From Pseudoips prasinana (Eukaryota > Arthropoda > Insecta > Lepidoptera > Nolidae), in contig OX621245.1 in assembly GCA_951640165.1 (NCBI GenBank), positions 25,102,330 to 25,166,329 of the forward strand: a DNA stretch of 64,000 nucleotides, given 5' to 3'. Made by a program: the position numbers and the translations under genes. Below the pieces are notes generated by a model. That model searched no databases. It was not told the DNA's origin and saw only the letters and a list, made by a program, of their open reading frames with translations. Each line of letters opens with the position of its first letter. The stretch's first letter is position 1. Shown one piece after another: positions 61,961 through 64,000 of the stretch.

Positions 61961-62930
61961 ATGTATGGTATGGTATGGTATTACATTAATATTTCAATAA
62001 CTTTACTACATTTCAACTGTTTACATCTATCACAAAGCGGCATAAAAAGTAACAAGGCAGACCACGGCGTAATTTCTATTTTTTCTACAAAATAATCGTT
62101 AAAAAAGCAAGGCTTTTACAAAATATTCAAACTTTCGGCCGATAGGCAAACAAGGTAACGAATGTACATGTTATATATCCGGTTTCAAATTGCAACATTG
62201 TTGTTTTGTTGTAAAACAACGAGTAAGGGCTTACCTGCAACACCGACAACAACGACACGATGTATTTGCATGGCTTGTAAAGCCTTGTAAAACTAATACA
62301 CTTACGAGATTTGCTGCACAGTCTACAATTGACAACAGATAAGAAAGACTGTAAAAAGAGGGAAAATGCTGTATTTAACTTTTTTCGTGTTATTTGCCGG
62401 TGCATCACGACTTTTTTGCTGAATTTAATATCTTCACTTTCTGCGACATCTAGGCCCTTGGTTCGAGCTTTAGATTAAGTCAGCTATGCATGACGTTTTG
62501 TAGAGCGCCTGTATATAGGCAATGAACATGTGTACACTCTACATCACCACTCTCATAATCTAATGGAACGACGATCCGGCTCGGCTGATGATAAGACGAG
62601 ATAGGTTTTCATTTTATGTAAATCATATCACAATAACACTTTTTGACCTGGTCGATTTGAATCCGTGTCATCATGACTTGCAAATGAACTCTGCCGCCAG
62701 ACCAACCAAAAAAGAAAATACTTATATTGTATGTAACTAATGTAATTATTTAACATTAAGCGTGAACTAGACCATATAGATCATACGTTAAAACTTTATA
62801 TTTAATTCTATGAATATTAAGAAAGGTACATATCATAAAAGATTTAACTGTTCTGTGTTTGCTCGGGAAATATAGTACACAAGTGTGTGTGCAAATACAA
62901 AGGCATTTTCTATTCTTCATGATCGGACAA
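61961..62930. other. Intergenic sequence
   Basis: No supported gene. The 93-codon minus ORF (62127-62408) has no motif. Confidence 0.4.
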
Positions 62931-62934
62931 CTAT

Positions 62935-63300
62935 GGACACGGAAAGAGGTCAAGTACAGGACCGATGGCTTTATGTACTCTCTGAGGCACGTCGTTATAA
63001 TGCCGCCAACTCTCAGGCTGAGATCTATAGAGCGTATTTAGACTTTGCTCAAACTTTACTTACGTAAAACTTTGCTAAGTGTATGCTAAGCTTATACTTT
63101 GATTTGGTATATAGACTTTTTGAAGTTAAGAGTATGCTTAGCATAAGCTAAGACCGATAAAGTCAAAACACCAATTGAAATTTCGCTACATGCATTAACT
63201 TCTGTCTAAGTAAATTCTAAGTACGCTCTATAGATCTCAGCCTCAGACTTCGGGCTGATAATAATAAATTTCTCCACCGGCGGACCTTTGACGATACAGA
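62935..63300 (+). pseudogene. Retroelement-like coding remnant split by a MITE
   Basis: 62935-63015 reads DTERGQVQDRWLYVLSEARR, a protein-like segment; after the MITE the text continues at 63246. Not assigned to a family. Confidence 0.3.
63016..63242. mobile_element. MITE with 3-bp TCA duplication
   Basis: 227 bp. Inverted ends GGCTGAGATCTATAGAGCGT at 63016 and its reverse complement ending 63242, then TCA on both sides (63013-63015 and 63243-63245). A second internal inverted pair (gtatgctaagcttatac / gtatgcttagcataagc) is present. A 3-bp duplication suggests a PIF/Harbinger- or CACTA-like origin. Confidence 0.75.
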
Positions 63301-63464
63301 TATTTATTATCTAAGTGCGGGTGCCACCTTCATAACAAGAAATGTTAAGTTACTGTATGTTGACTTGATATACTGTGCCCGATTTTACAATAAGTCCACA
63401 AAGAGCTGCACTGCCTCCATACGTCCGTATCTGAAACGTTGGAATCGTTTTCGAGAATGTTTTG

Positions 63465-63705
63465 AGGATATATCGAGATGGCACAGAATAGGATTACTAC
63501 CTCTCTGTGAAATCAATAAGCTGCGGAGGTGTTTCCGATCCGGTATGACATGGCAACCTTCAAGAACGAGCCTATCCTTTTCTTAAATGCCGGCAACGCA
63601 CTTGCGGCTTTTCTGGTGTTGCGAGTGGCCATGGGCGGCGGTGATCACTTACCATCAGGTGACCCACTTGCTCGTTTGCCATCCTATTATATATATAAAG
63701 GATTA
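63465..63705 (+). mobile_element. LINE 3'-end fragment (family of 47060-50333)
   Basis: From aagctgcggaggtgtttccg through gggcggcggtgatcacttac to tcctattatatatata. It includes the last ~40 codons and 3' UTR, with a frameshift. Confidence 0.8.
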
Positions 63706-64000
63706 TCATAATCCTTTTTTTTCTTTGGGTGACAAGTTACTTGAAATAAAATATATGTTCTAAGGAGAAATACGTGAGTTTATTTGTATAATAATTTGTT
63801 GATATAAAACTATGAACATTATTTGATCAGCTTTTTGTCTTTCTCCATTAGTATGATTCATTCATTTTTGTATCATTATTGTAAGGTTCAAACAGTTATT
63901 GTGAAATATAACGACTAATAACTACTAACTAGAAATGTTTCTAGGTATTTAAGTTCAGGAATGATTAGTAAATCATATCTATCCAAGTAACACATCCAGA
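63706..64000. other. Intergenic sequence
   Basis: Nothing recognised. Confidence 0.4.

Overview
The window looks like a transposon-rich intergenic stretch of an insect nuclear genome, most likely a moth or butterfly (Lepidoptera). It is AT-rich with no bacterial gene order. It carries a mori-type mariner, several families of tRNA-derived SINEs, many 3' fragments of one RTE-like LINE with (TGATGA)n tails, small Helitrons ending in CTAG, and a 15-kb Polinton. No intact, recognisable host gene is present; the only host-like signals are short coding-like or exon-like pieces (7488-7806, 34320-36620, 43456-43611).

Layout. (1) 435-6720: an RTE-like LINE 3' fragment split by a complete Ty3/gypsy element on the minus strand (543-6560). 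This has 206-bp LTRs, a perfect AAAT duplication, a primer site, a polypurine tract, gag, pol and an extra small myristoylation-type ORF. (2) 7488-9055: a host-like 3' exon followed by a decayed mariner. (3) 10367-25533: a Polinton/Maverick bounded by a perfect 6-bp TACGTC duplication, with every core ORF open. (4) 25540-37840: SINEs, LINE tails, MITEs, palindromes and Helitrons. (5) 37843-42955: a degenerate minus-strand LTR element with 319-bp LTRs and a TATA duplication, containing two related 38/39-bp minisatellites. (6) 47060-50333: a nearly full-length CR1/jockey-type LINE with a few breaks. (7) 54187-57292: a nest in which an outer inverted-repeat element contains a hAT element (8-bp duplication), which contains a dead RTE-like LINE and a Helitron. 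(8) 57600-64000: SINEs, an inverted pair of Helitrons, a MITE and LINE tails.

The Polinton is the main object. Its plus strand carries in order a packaging ATPase, an unknown conserved protein, a fibre-like repeat protein, an integrase with chromodomain, a phospholipase-A2-like minor capsid candidate, an adenain-like protease, a penton-like protein, a 49-residue protein, a major capsid protein and a 158-residue protein. The minus strand carries a small spliced gene and protein-primed DNA polymerase B. A second spliced gene and a 44-codon membrane-type ORF sit near the right end.

The sequence suggests an unusual expression plan. One 5' splice donor lies at the inner edge of the left terminal repeat. 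Splice-acceptor-like sequences lie just before five plus-strand ORFs. Gene pairs behind those acceptors are joined by ATGA or TAATG stop/start overlaps. A canonical -1 slippery heptamer (A AAA AAC) lies one codon before the stop of the phospholipase-like ORF and leads directly into the otherwise start-less protease frame. Together this resembles adenovirus-style leader splicing combined with coupled translation. That reading is inference from sequence and needs RNA and ribosome data.
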